From NCBI GenBank assembly GCA_021773565.1, contig JAJFJZ010000020.1, forward strand, positions 1-64,000: a stretch of 64,000 bases of DNA, given 5' to 3'. The notes beneath the pieces were generated by a model, which did no database searches, was not told the DNA's origin, and was given only the letters and a program-made list of their open reading frames with translations. Source of the DNA: Gammaproteobacteria bacterium (lineage in GTDB: Bacteria > Pseudomonadota > Gammaproteobacteria > Pseudomonadales > Azotimanducaceae). A program made the position numbers and the translations under genes. Shown piece after piece: positions 26,385 to 35,700 of the stretch (the first letter of the stretch is position 1; each line of letters begins with the position of its first letter).

Positions 26385-27392
26385 ATGCTCAAAAAAAACC
26401 AGGATACGTGGAAACTTAGCGTTGCCCCCATGATGGCGTGGACGGATCGTCATTGTCGCCGCCTGCACAGACTGGTGGCGCCAAAGACGCGCCTGTACAC
26501 CGAAATGTTAACCACCGGCGCCCTGCTTCATTCTGACCCGGATCGCCTGCTGCGCTACAGTGCCGCAGAGAAACCGCTTGCCCTGCAACTGGGGGGCTCA
26601 AACCCTTCTCATCTTGCACAGTGCAGCGAAATGGCTCAGACCTACGGCTTTGACGAAGTTAACCTCAATGTGGGTTGTCCATCAAACCGCGTCCAGCAGG
26701 CAGCTATCGGGGCCTGCCTGATGAAACAGCCGAAGCTGGTGGCCCAGTGTGCCAGTTCGATGCGCAGCCAGGTGGACATTCCCGTAACCGTAAAGTGCCG
26801 CACCGGAATAGATGACCAGGATTCTTACGAGTTTCTGGAACAATTTGTTTCTACGGTTGCCCAATGCGGGGTAAGCGTATTTATCATCCATGCGCGCAAG
26901 GCGATATTGACCGGGCTTACTCCAGCACAAAACCGCCATGCACCACCACTGGACTATGAGCGGGTGTACAAAATAAAACAAAATTTTCCCGAATTAACAA
27001 TAATACTAAACGGCGGGGTCCAGACAACTCAGCAAGCCATCACTGCCCTGGAGCACACAGATGGGGTAATGCTGGGAAGAGCTGCCTACCAGAACCCGCT
27101 GCTTCTGCCTGAGCTTGAAAGAGCGGTATTTGGTACCGGACGGGAAATGTGTCCTCAGCAGGTTCTGGAAGAATACCTGCCATACGTAATACAGGAATTG
27201 GCGAGCGGCACCCGCCTGCAGTCCATTACCCGCCACATGCTCAGCCTGTTTAACGGTATGCCGGGTGCAAAAAAATATCGGCGCCATTTGTCCGAATATG
27301 CCCGCTTCCCGAATGCCGGTGAGGAAGTTTTGCTTGAGGCTGTAAATATGGTATCAAGCATAAAAAAACCACAGGCTGAAACATTATGTTAG
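26385..27392 (+). CDS. dusA: tRNA-dihydrouridine(20/20a) synthase
   Basis: 335-residue flavoenzyme reducing uridine 20/20a in the tRNA D-loop. The TIM barrel opens with SVAPMMAWTDRHCRRLHRLV. The catalytic Cys lies in GACLM, within NVGCPSNRVQQAAIGACLM. Flavin- and tRNA-contact motifs VTVKCRTGIDDQDSYEFL and ILNGGV are present, and the DusA-specific C-terminal segment HMLSLFNGMPGAKKYRRHLSE separates it from DusB and DusC. The following terB-like gene starts inside its last codons. Confidence 0.95.
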   Translation: MLKKNQDTWKLSVAPMMAWTDRHCRRLHRLVAPKTRLYTEMLTTGALLHSDPDRLLRYSAAEKPLALQLGGSNPSHLAQCSEMAQTYGFDEVNLNVGCPSNRVQQAAIGACLMKQPKLVAQCASSMRSQVDIPVTVKCRTGIDDQDSYEFLEQFVSTVAQCGVSVFIIHARKAILTGLTPAQNRHAPPLDYERVYKIKQNFPELTIILNGGVQTTQQAITALEHTDGVMLGRAAYQNPLLLPELERAVFGTGREMCPQQVLEEYLPYVIQELASGTRLQSITRHMLSLFNGMPGAKKYRRHLSEYARFPNAGEEVLLEAVNMVSSIKKPQAETLC

Positions 27393-27847
27393 AACGCTTA
27401 AAACTGCTCTTTGCTGCCTCGGAAGACGGAGATACGGAAAACAACACCTTGCTCATCCCTTCTGCTGCAGCCATCCTTCTATTCGAGGTGGCCTGGGCTG
27501 ATCACGACATTAGTGAAGCTGAAATTAGGCAGGTAGAACAAGCCCTGGCTAATCTTTTCAAACTTGGACCCGAGCAGGTGAGCGAGCTTACCCAGAGCGC
27601 GAGGGAGGCGCAAAAAGAAAGTATATCAATGTACAGTTTTACGCGGGAAATTAACGATCATTTCGACATCGAACAGAAATTTGAACTGTTAACGGCTATG
27701 TGGCAACTGGCTTTGGCAGATGAAGACATTCACAAATATGAGGAACACACGATACGAAACATTGCTGACCTGCTCTATATCTCCCACAGGGATTTTATCC
27801 GTTCAAAGTTGCGAGCCAAAAAAGCACAGAATCAACTTAAAAACTAG
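27386..27847 (+). CDS. TerB-like (TerB_N/DjlA-type) protein
   Basis: 153-residue helical protein of the tellurite-resistance TerB superfamily. Two internal repeats each carry the acidic metal-binding pattern: VAWADHDISEAEIRQVEQAL near 35 and LALADEDIHKYEEHTIRNIA near 113. It is usually a stress- or envelope-linked protein, and tellurite resistance itself is rarely shown. The start overlaps the end of dusA (ATGTTAG), so the two are translationally coupled. It converges with the STAS gene, with a 4-bp overlap. Confidence 0.85.
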   Translation: MLERLKLLFAASEDGDTENNTLLIPSAAAILLFEVAWADHDISEAEIRQVEQALANLFKLGPEQVSELTQSAREAQKESISMYSFTREINDHFDIEQKFELLTAMWQLALADEDIHKYEEHTIRNIADLLYISHRDFIRSKLRAKKAQNQLKN

Positions 27848-28326
27848 GAAGCTGCTTCCAGAGTTTCCACCAGATCGTGGAACGCTGCCCGGTTATTCTC
27901 GTTCATGGCCATTAGAATCCGGTGGGCTTCGATAACGCGTAATCTAACATCTTCATCGCTGGCATCTATTTTTGGTAACTCGCCCAATTGGTCAGCTGTC
28001 TCTATTTTTTCTTCCACTATCTGAAACACATCTTCAAAACCCATATTTCTCATCACCCGGGTGATATCTGCATTTGTGGAAACAAGTACCGGAAGGTAAT
28101 TGAATCGACTCTGGGCCTGAATTGATAGCTTTGCGAGTATGCCAAGAGAAGTACTGTCTATACATTCCGCTTCACTAAGATCCACAATCACGGACTTAAA
28201 TACAGCATCCCTAAACATGGAATCCAAAAATGCATCAACTGTTGTACACAGGGTGACACGTACATCCCCTGTAAACTTCATAAGATAGACACCATCATGG
28301 TGTGCTACCAGAATACGACCTTCCAC
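27844..28326 (-). CDS. STAS-domain anti-sigma factor antagonist
   Basis: 160 residues. The STAS domain (about 1-105) contains VIVDLSEAECIDSTSLGILAKL, where the Ser of DSTS is the usual phosphorylation site of SpoIIAA-type antagonists. A C-terminal helical tail of about 50 residues is longer than in the minimal family. It sits 30 bp downstream of the SpoIIE-type phosphatase gene on the same strand. This matches partner-switching pairs such as Pseudomonas HsbR-HsbA, where the phosphatase activates the STAS protein. No cognate anti-sigma kinase is in the window. Confidence 0.88.
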   Translation of the reverse strand: MEGRILVAHHDGVYLMKFTGDVRVTLCTTVDAFLDSMFRDAVFKSVIVDLSEAECIDSTSLGILAKLSIQAQSRFNYLPVLVSTNADITRVMRNMGFEDVFQIVEEKIETADQLGELPKIDASDEDVRLRVIEAHRILMAMNENNRAAFHDLVETLEAAS

Positions 28327-28356
28327 TTTAATGCTTCTCCTCTTACTACTTACGTA

Positions 28357-29511
28357 CTACCTACCGCTTTTACCGCATCGGGAAATGCTTAAAAACGAAA
28401 TGTCATCGCTTCTATTGAATATTTCGGGTAGCGTAAATAGTTCCCAGATCTCCCGGTGCTCAAGTTTCGCTTGCACCACATTTTCAAGGAGCGTCTGTTC
28501 CTTAGCTACCAGATCATCACCTGGTAATAAATCCAATATTCCATCCGAAACAAGTACGAGTTGAATATCTTCTTCCAACTCCAGTCTGGCCGAAGCGTAG
28601 TTCACATTTTCAAAAAGACCTACCGGCTTACCTTGCATTTCTATGAACCGGCTCTCACTTCCAACTGCTAAAATTGCATTTGGAAAATGTCCTGCACCAG
28701 AATAACTTAATGTGTTATTCCGCATATCCACTACTCCTATAAACATAGACACATGTTTATCCAGGTGGTTCCGAAGCAACTCTTCGTTCAATTGTGTCAA
28801 TATAATGCCCGGATTCAGCAACATCTCTGGTGTGTGGTCATGACACAAATGATTGGAGAAATTCTTTAACAAAACGGTTACAAAAGCAGAGCCGGCACCA
28901 TGGCCAGACACATCTGCCATATAAAAAAGGAAATGATGATCGGAAATTTTAAAATAATCAACAAAGTCACCACTCATATAGAGTGTTGGTATAAGTTTAT
29001 AACTAAGCAAATATTCTTCGAAGGGTTGGGGTGTGACAGGCAGCATTCTCGATTGTATATAACTGCCCGCCCGTTGATCGTGTTCCAGTTCCCGGGCGTG
29101 TTCAAGCGCAGGATCAGCAGACATACTTAGCGCGTAATCATTTCGAATTCGAACTCGCTCTACTATTTCGCTAATCGCTTCAGCAGGGGTGGAGCCAGAG
29201 TTATCGCCGGTTTCAACTATGCCAACCAGGCCAATGTTTAAAGCCCGTTGAAGAACTTTCTGGCTGAGGGATTGTTGGGGCAGCGCTACCGCCACTGACA
29301 GGCCCGGACGTTGTTGCAACAGCCATTCACAGCTATCAAGTATCGAAGATTGCGAAGAATTTAACAGCGCCAGTTCTGCGTCTTCCGATTCAAAATATTC
29401 CAATGCCGCATCCAGTCCCGTTACGCTGCAAACATTACTGGTGCCGGCAAAAAATTCAAGGGCTTGAATTGCCGGTGGATCATCTTCAGGCTGGACCAAA
29501 AGAACGGTCAT
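28357..29511 (-). CDS. SpoIIE-type phosphatase with degenerate receiver domain
   Basis: 384 residues. The N-terminal receiver-like domain (1-125) keeps acidic residues in LLVQPEDDP. At the phosphoacceptor position it reads LALLNSSQ where a receiver normally has an Asp, so it is probably not phosphorylated. The PP2C/SpoIIE domain (about 165-384) has SGDFVDYFKI, FYMADVSGHGAGSAFV and LVLVSDGILDL, the metal-binding core. Unlike HsbR-type proteins there is no C-terminal HATPase domain. It probably dephosphorylates the STAS protein encoded next door. Confidence 0.88.
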   Translation of the reverse strand: MTVLLVQPEDDPPAIQALEFFAGTSNVCSVTGLDAALEYFESEDAELALLNSSQSSILDSCEWLLQQRPGLSVAVALPQQSLSQKVLQRALNIGLVGIVETGDNSGSTPAEAISEIVERVRIRNDYALSMSADPALEHARELEHDQRAGSYIQSRMLPVTPQPFEEYLLSYKLIPTLYMSGDFVDYFKISDHHFLFYMADVSGHGAGSAFVTVLLKNFSNHLCHDHTPEMLLNPGIILTQLNEELLRNHLDKHVSMFIGVVDMRNNTLSYSGAGHFPNAILAVGSESRFIEMQGKPVGLFENVNYASARLELEEDIQLVLVSDGILDLLPGDDLVAKEQTLLENVVQAKLEHREIWELFTLPEIFNRSDDISFLSISRCGKSGR

Positions 29512-29633
29512 AATTTTAATACTGTTTACAGCTGGCGCTTTCGCTATTGGGCGCGGAATTTACTCTCCTATCAAGAGAATGACAAGTCCGGTTTTGTAAG
29601 AATTTGCGATAGTTGTTGAAGTAAATCTTCAGA

Positions 29634-30332
29634 CTAAAAATCGTCATCTGCAAAGGGGTCATCTACCTCGCCGTCCTGAATGAGAAATTCTTCCCGTTGC
29701 AGGTACGCATCTCGCACAAAAATATACCGGTCTCCCAAAATAAATTGCTCCAGGTCCAGCAATTCCGCACGTTTGTTTAGCAGGTTTGTGCCGGTGAGCC
29801 CGTATAACAAGGGATCAGAAGTAACTACATAACGCATGGGATGGGCGAAGACATCGCCCAAAGCGCCTGCGCCACCGCGAATAGTGGAAGCACCCCACAA
29901 CGGCACCACCAGATATGGTCCACTGGAAATCCCCCAACGTCCAAAGGTTTGTGAAAAGCTTTCGTCGTGTTCCACCAGGCCCATGCCGGTTGCAGGATCA
30001 AACAACCCACCAATGCCAATCGTGGTATTCACCAGAAAACGGCCCGTATCGGCAAATCCCTTTTTCCCTTTGCCTTGCAGAAACTGATTTAAGGCAACCA
30101 TTGGATAAGCAAAGTTGCTGAAAAAGTTACTAATGCCCGAGCGAACCGGCGAAGGCAATACTTTGACATACGCTTTAGCGACCGGTTTTAGAATCAGGTC
30201 ATCGGCCTTGGTATTAAAAGCGTAGATCTTTCTGTTCATCCCTTCCCAGGGATCGCCAACTTCTTCGGCCATAAGGTAAGGTCCAGCGCAGGACATCAAC
30301 CCCGAGAAAAGCAGCAGTATTATAGTTTTCAC
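29634..30332 (-). CDS. mlaA: MlaA (VacJ) outer-membrane lipoprotein
   Basis: 232 residues. The GTG start at 30332 lies 7 bases after AAGGAC and is much better than the ATG at 30455, which would add a non-signal extension. The leader ends in the lipobox LMSC. Core motifs are DPWEGMNRKIYAFNTKADDLILKPVAKAY, RFLVNTTIGIGGLFDPA and GPYLVVPLWGASTIRGG. MlaA forms an outer-membrane ring with OmpC/F that removes misplaced phospholipids from the outer leaflet and hands them to MlaC. The rest of the mla system is not here. It follows the hvf genes on the same strand after 55 bp. Confidence 0.95.
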   Translation of the reverse strand: MKTIILLLFSGLMSCAGPYLMAEEVGDPWEGMNRKIYAFNTKADDLILKPVAKAYVKVLPSPVRSGISNFFSNFAYPMVALNQFLQGKGKKGFADTGRFLVNTTIGIGGLFDPATGMGLVEHDESFSQTFGRWGISSGPYLVVPLWGASTIRGGAGALGDVFAHPMRYVVTSDPLLYGLTGTNLLNKRAELLDLEQFILGDRYIFVRDAYLQREEFLIQDGEVDDPFADDDF

Positions 30333-30387
30333 AAAAATGTCCTTCTCCAGCGATCCGATCATCAATGACGCAACAAAACCGATGTCC

Positions 30388-31161
30388 CTACTTCGTGCCC
30401 AGAATAATATCAAGGGCTCTGAATTTTTCGAGTGTCTGAAGTCCGCCCTGAACAACCTGTTCGGGGTTCAAGCCTGCTAACTCCCCCGCTATTATGTCCA
30501 AAACAACAGCACCTGAAGTTAACTCGCTCTCCATCAACAACTGTAACATTCTGGCCGTTACTACATTCGATTCGACAAATCCTACTTCGTCTTTTCTATT
30601 GCGATACACCACGTAGTAAAATGCTATTTCTTCGTTTGTCTCTGTGGGCTGAAAATGTTCGCCAATCTGATGTACAGGGTATCTATAGCCGAGTGACCAC
30701 GCAAGCGGTGAGACGATGGGCATAGCGGCAAGTAAGTCTCCCTGAGGATCAATACCGTCTTCCGAAATTTCCAATTCCGACACATCCAGTGCCAGCTCAA
30801 CCCACTCGTAATGACATAACTCGCGAAAAAATGCTGGTAAATCGCCTTTGTTTTCCCGGTTATCCAGAAAGGCAATAAATTCTTCGGGTATCTCCAGAAA
30901 ATAGGGAGAGTGCGCTACATGTTTGTGCACGTACTCCCTGGCCAGATGATCCCATTGTGATCCTGCGATTACCTGTTTGGCAATGGGGAAGTTATTCGAT
31001 AGAAAATTTTCGATATTGTTGTAAAACAGATCGATATAAATCTGCATCCGCCGGGCTTCAACACCCTGGGGTCGATCAGACGTTTTCGGGTTTCTGATAT
31101 GCGCCGCAAAATCCAGCTGCATCTGGCGAAAACCGGGAAGATTACTACCGAGTGCTTGCAC
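30388..31161 (-). CDS. HvfC/BufC-type DUF2063 protein (RiPP maturation partner)
   Basis: 257 residues. The DUF2063 N-terminal domain (FRQMQLDFAAHIRNP, ARRMQIYIDLFYNNIENFLSNNFPIAKQVIAG) binds precursor peptide and delivers it to the MNIO enzyme. A C-terminal winged-helix-like part (VVYRNRKDEVGFVESNVVTARMLQLL) follows. The start overlaps the end of the MNIO gene by 17 bp, which fits stable co-expression. Pairs of this kind install the oxazolone/thioamide copper-binding groups in HvfA and bufferin peptides. Confidence 0.88.
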   Translation of the reverse strand: MQALGSNLPGFRQMQLDFAAHIRNPKTSDRPQGVEARRMQIYIDLFYNNIENFLSNNFPIAKQVIAGSQWDHLAREYVHKHVAHSPYFLEIPEEFIAFLDNRENKGDLPAFFRELCHYEWVELALDVSELEISEDGIDPQGDLLAAMPIVSPLAWSLGYRYPVHQIGEHFQPTETNEEIAFYYVVYRNRKDEVGFVESNVVTARMLQLLMESELTSGAVVLDIIAGELAGLNPEQVVQGGLQTLEKFRALDIILGTK

Positions 31162-31987
31162 GTAGTTGAGTCGCAGCTCTGGTCTGCGCAGCCTTAATTC
31201 TATTTGTTTCGCTCAGCAGTGCGGGCATTCCGGGAAAATTGAAGTCTCGCTCCAACAAGGTGGGCAGCACACCAAACCGCTCATAAGCTTTGTCCAGCAG
31301 ATTCCACACTGGTTCTATTACATCGGAAGCATGGGTATCTATCCTGATATCTTCTGCTTCAACATAATGACCGGCAATGTGCACATAAGCCGCTCTATGC
31401 ACTGGAAGCGACTGCAGAAATTCATTTGCATCGTAACCAAAATTTATACTGTTCACATAAATGTTATTCACATCAACAAGCAGTTCACAATCCGCACCTT
31501 CCAGAACCGCGTTCAAAAACTCTATCTCAGTCATCTCCTGCCCGGGTGCAGCGTAATAGGAAACATGTTCCATAATTATTCGCCGCTCGAGGATGTCCTG
31601 GGCACGTTTTATTCGGTCAACTACATAATCTACTGCTTCAGATGTGAACGGAATGGGCATCAGGTCGTACAATTGGCCGTAATCGCCGCAGTAACTTAAA
31701 TGTTCGGAATACAACAGAGCATTATGCTCGCGCATAAAATTCTTGATGTCTGTCAGTAAAGCAATATCCAGGGCCGCCGGACTGCCAATAGATAGGGATA
31801 ATCCGTGACAAATAAGCGGGAATCTTTCAGTAAGTGATCGAAACTGGCGGCCGAAACGACCGCCAACTCCAATCCAGTTTTCAGGCGCTACTTCAACAAA
31901 ATTAATTGCGTCAGATTCGAGCCTGGCCATGTCGGAAAGCAATGCTCTCCGCAGGCCAAGTCCAGCGCCATGAATGGGGTATTGCAT
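31145..31987 (-). CDS. HvfB/BufB-type MNIO (DUF692) multinuclear iron oxidase
   Basis: 280-residue TIM-barrel protein of the DUF692 family, now called MNIO enzymes. They use two or three iron ions to convert Cys residues of precursor peptides to oxazolone-thioamide or related groups. Visible iron-site segments include GAGLGLRRAL, NFVEVAPENWIG, SEHLSYCGD, EHVSYYAAPG, LLVDVNNIYVNSINFG, HIAGHYVEAEDIRIDTHASD and LERDFNFP. It lies between the repeat-rich precursor gene and the hvfC-type gene. The product is inferred from known HvfABC/BufABC systems and is not proven here. Confidence 0.9.
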   Translation of the reverse strand: MQYPIHGAGLGLRRALLSDMARLESDAINFVEVAPENWIGVGGRFGRQFRSLTERFPLICHGLSLSIGSPAALDIALLTDIKNFMREHNALLYSEHLSYCGDYGQLYDLMPIPFTSEAVDYVVDRIKRAQDILERRIIMEHVSYYAAPGQEMTEIEFLNAVLEGADCELLVDVNNIYVNSINFGYDANEFLQSLPVHRAAYVHIAGHYVEAEDIRIDTHASDVIEPVWNLLDKAYERFGVLPTLLERDFNFPGMPALLSETNRIKAAQTRAATQLRASTR

Positions 31988-32025
31988 AGTGCAATCAGCA
32001 ATAGATAACTATTGCCGGGTCTGGC

Positions 32026-32529
32026 TTACGCTGCACCACCACATTTACCTTCGCCGCATTTGCCTTCGCCGCCTTTATCTTCGCCGCATTTGCCTTCGCC
32101 GCCTTTATCTTCGCCGCACTTGCCTTCGCCGCCTTTATCTTCGCCGCATTTGCCTTCGCCGCATTTGCCTTCGCCGCCTTTATCTTCGCCGCATTTGCCT
32201 TCGCCGCATTTGCCTTCGCCGCCTTTATCTTCGCCGCATTTGCCTTCGCCGCCTTTATCTTCGCCGCATTTGCCTTCGCCGCCTTTATCTTCGCCGCACT
32301 TGCCTTCGCCGCCTTTATCTTCGCCGCACTTGCCTTCGCCACACTTACCTTCGCCGCACTTGCCTTCGCCGCACTTGCCTTCGCCACCGGCCAACTGGTT
32401 ATAACCGCTGTTCAGTTCATTAGCTGCAAATGGGTTAGAGTCAGCATAAGCCGTACTTACGGTTGCCAGACTGGCTACAAAAGTCATACCAACTGCCGCC
32501 GCGATTGGCTTGAGATTACTCTTCAACAT
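32026..32529 (-). CDS. HvfA/bufferin-type RiPP precursor with EGKC repeats
   Basis: 167 residues from the ATG at 32529, which has AGGAGA 8 bases upstream. A Sec signal peptide (about 1-31, ending AYA) is followed by a short linker and 23 consecutive pentapeptides: 15 of type GEGKC and 8 of type GEDKG, then GGAA. EGKC is the motif that MNIO enzymes modify in HvfA to form copper-chelating groups. Fifteen potential sites is a large number. The GEDKG units lack Cys and therefore act as spacers or were made by mutation. The mature peptide should act in the periplasm as a copper buffer or metallophore (inference from the family). Confidence 0.88.
   Translation of the reverse strand: MLKSNLKPIAAAVGMTFVASLATVSTAYADSNPFAANELNSGYNQLAGGEGKCGEGKCGEGKCGEGKCGEDKGGEGKCGEDKGGEGKCGEDKGGEGKCGEDKGGEGKCGEGKCGEDKGGEGKCGEGKCGEDKGGEGKCGEDKGGEGKCGEDKGGEGKCGEGKCGGAA
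32041..32385 (-). repeat. 15-bp tandem repeat array inside the RiPP precursor
   Basis: 345 bp made of 23 units of 15 bp encoding GEGKC or GEDKG. From unit 4 onwards units occur mainly as alternating 30-bp pairs, with two EGKC-EGKC-EDKG triplets, a pattern expected from slippage or unequal exchange. Units differ by few silent changes (for example Lys AAA or AAG), so the array is likely young or homogenised. Copy number may vary between strains and may be hard to assemble. Confidence 0.95.
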
Positions 32530-32790
32530 TGTGTTATTTCTCCTCATGACACATTTTTCATTGCAGACGAATTAAACCAATAACTACGCGCTTGATTGCG
32601 GCCTAGACATCACTATCAATGCCTACTCGGGTTTGCCCGTCCAGTTTTTTACTTTGTGTTTTTAGTTAAAAGTACCCTAAATGGCTACCGAACTAGTTTT
32701 AGAACATTAATCAAATAATGTCCATGTGTTTTAGGACACAAACAGGCCCTACAAGTTCAAATTGCAGCCCAGATGCCTAAAAAGGCTTTG

Positions 32791-35700
32791 TTAGCTGTCA
32801 ATACTGGCTTCGAGCCTGGCAAGCATCTTCTCCACTTTGGGCACCGAGACTTTACCACGCGCTCCAAGGCTCTGCGCAAAAAGCATCACGCGCAATTCCT
32901 CCAGAGCGCGCCTCAATAGATGAATTTCGGTATCTTCCGGCCTTAATTTCCGGATGTTCTGTAGACGCTCATCCAGGGCTGTGATGACGATTGTGGATTG
33001 TTCATCTTTTTCTACTCTTCCCTGTAGATGTTGCAATCTATACGTATCGGCTTCTACATAACGGGGAATTTCAGCCAACATGGTAGAAGACGTCGAAGCA
33101 AGAAAGGTGGCACCAACCAGATCTTCCAAATGCTTTCGTATATCAGAAACCGTAGTCTGGAATGCCGGGGATTGCATATCTAACAGGCTGGAAACCAATT
33201 GAAATCGCTTTGTGAGCACCTGCCCTGTTAATTCAAGCACCTTGTTACAGGTATTTCCTAACTCACCCCGGTGCTCCCTCAGGCAGCTTTCAAACGCTTC
33301 TTTCTCTGTCGGAAGGGGGCGATCTTCAAAAAAACAATACCATGCACTGGCAAGCAGGATCTGCTCCTGAAGGGTTTCCTTACTGCCCAGGCTTGCATAA
33401 TGCAGCGCCATTTCTGAACTGCCGGACATACTACGCCGCAGAAAACTACTGGCCTTGCGCTCATACAATAGGGCCAGGCGTGCATATCCTGCTCGGTTTA
33501 GTTGTGACTGGCGATGACGTGAGGCCACTTTTACGAGGGCCACACTATCAAGATTGTCCTGAAGTGCTGGATATCCCAACAGATGACCTGTTTTAGCACT
33601 TACCAGTGCATTGGATTGAATACCTTTATCCGGAAACTCTAAAACAGTGCGCGGAGCCAGTTCCTGTACTTCTCCTTCCGGGGGTGACGACCGGGTTATG
33701 CGGGCAAGTAAGGTGTCGATGTCGCGGCCCTGACTAACCAGCCTGTTTTTTGGCCCCCTAACTTGAATGTTAAATATATAATTATCCGATAACTTATTGT
33801 TATTCCACATATTAGAGTCTACGTTTACAGAGCGAAATCCAGCAATCAACTCGCTGAGACGGGCCGGTAGGCTACCTTTGCCATAGCATTGTTCACGTAA
33901 TAATACGGTTTCCAGTTCCTGTACCAGTTGGGGTACCGGCACCAGTTTTCGCCGAATCTGTTTGGGTAGATTACGTATCATTTGCTCGCATTTTGCCATC
34001 ACAAGTCCTGGTACCAACCATTCAAGTCGTGCCCGGGAGAGCTGTTCAAGATCTTCCGCTTTCACCTGCATGGAAACGCCATCATCTATTTCACCAGGTG
34101 CAAATTTGTATTTAAGAGCGAATATTCCATTTCCGATTTCGAGATCAGGTGGAAACATTGACTCAGACGGGAGATCTGTCGAACTAAGGACGTCATCCAT
34201 AGACATATACAGAACCTCTGCCTGCTCTAATTCAACAGAGCGTCTCCATCGGTCCAGGCCCCGCATATCCACAATTTTTGCAGGAATGCGGCCATCATAA
34301 AAAGCTATCAAATGGTCATCATGCAACAACAGGTCTCTTCGCCGATAAGTATCTTCCTTTGCGAGCACCTCCCTTACCAGATCTAGATTATGCGCCAGAA
34401 ATTTTCTATTTCGGGTGCTTGCACCACCCCGCACCAGGCCTTCAGAGATAAACAGTTGGCGTAAACCTGCTGCCGTTACCGCCAGATTACCCGGTAGCTT
34501 CGCTGGCGTAGAAGCACCCCCAAACCTAGCCATCTCGGCTCCGAGACTAATGAGGCGACGCTCAATTACCGGTAATCCATAAAGCGTCATGCTTTGATAG
34601 GCCTGCACCTCCTCTCTTTTTATGCTCCAGTGTGGCTCTGAGTAGCTGGGTTTTAGCAAATGCTTTGCGCATTGTTCCACCCAGGTGATGTCAATTTGGG
34701 CAGCACAACGCCCATAAACTCTACCTGTCTCTGCAATCTCCGCACACATAAGCCATTTTGGCTGGCGTTTAAACAGCACAGAGCCGGGGAAAATCGAGAA
34801 TTTGAGCTGGCGCGCTCCGATATAGATACCTCTCTCGTCCTTAAGGCCCAGCTGCCCTAAAAATCCGGGCAACAGAGAACGATGCACACTTTTAAAACTG
34901 GCCGAAAGAGCTTCGTCATGCGCCACAGGCATTTTGTTTGCTTTACAAATCAGCAGTAATTGGCGGTGCAAATCTCGCCATTCGCGCATGCGTACCGCCG
35001 ACAAATACTGTTTTTTCAGACGAGCGGAGTAAGCTTTTCGAGTAAGTGCTGTACGTTGTGTCTCAGACCAGCGCCAGATGTTCAGATACGCATTAAAATC
35101 AGACTTCTCGTCCCTAAATATTGCATGTGCCTGGTCAGCGGCCTGCTGCTTTTCAAGGGGTCGCTCCCGAGGATCCTGTAGTGCCAGCGCACTCACTATT
35201 ACCAGTACCTCGGCAAGACAATTATTGGCGTGTGCAACCAGCAATATTTTAGCCAGGCGCGGGTCGATGGGAAGTCTTGCCATCAAACCCCCGGTTTTGG
35301 TGAGCTTGTTGTCCTTTAGGGCCCCCAATTCAGCCAGGGCCGTTACGGCATCTCTTATGACACTTTGTTGCGGCATATCGAGAAAGGGAAAGCTGTATTC
35401 CTCTCCCAGTCGGAACGCTCGCATTTGCAAAACTACAGATGCCAGACTGGTACGTAATATCTCGGGATCAGTAAATTCCGGGCGCTGTTCAAAGTCTTCC
35501 TCGGAATACAGGCGATAACAAACACCAGCAGCAATTCTCCCACAACGCCCCTTACGCTGATTGGCACTGGCTTGTGAAACTGCTTCTATGGGCAGGCGTT
35601 GTAATTTTGTTCGGTAACTGTACCGGCTGATTCGTACCTGTCCCGGATCGATAACAAAACCAATGTTAGGAACGGTAATTGACGTTTCAGCAACATTCGT

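Noticed and set aside
32041-32385. CRISPR array
   Set aside because: Units are 15-bp tandem coding repeats with no unique spacers, and no cas genes are present.
31974-32423. Long plus-strand open frames across the RiPP precursor (149 and 130 residues of Leu-Arg or Pro-Ser repeats)
   Set aside because: They are the complement of the 15-bp repeat array. A repeat without stops is open in several frames; only the minus-strand frame has a signal peptide, a ribosome-binding site and family match.
32548-32790. ECF-sigma promoter before the RiPP precursor (AACCC and GTCTA on the minus strand)
   Set aside because: The spacing of 20 bases is too long for the usual ECF promoter, and the match is short.
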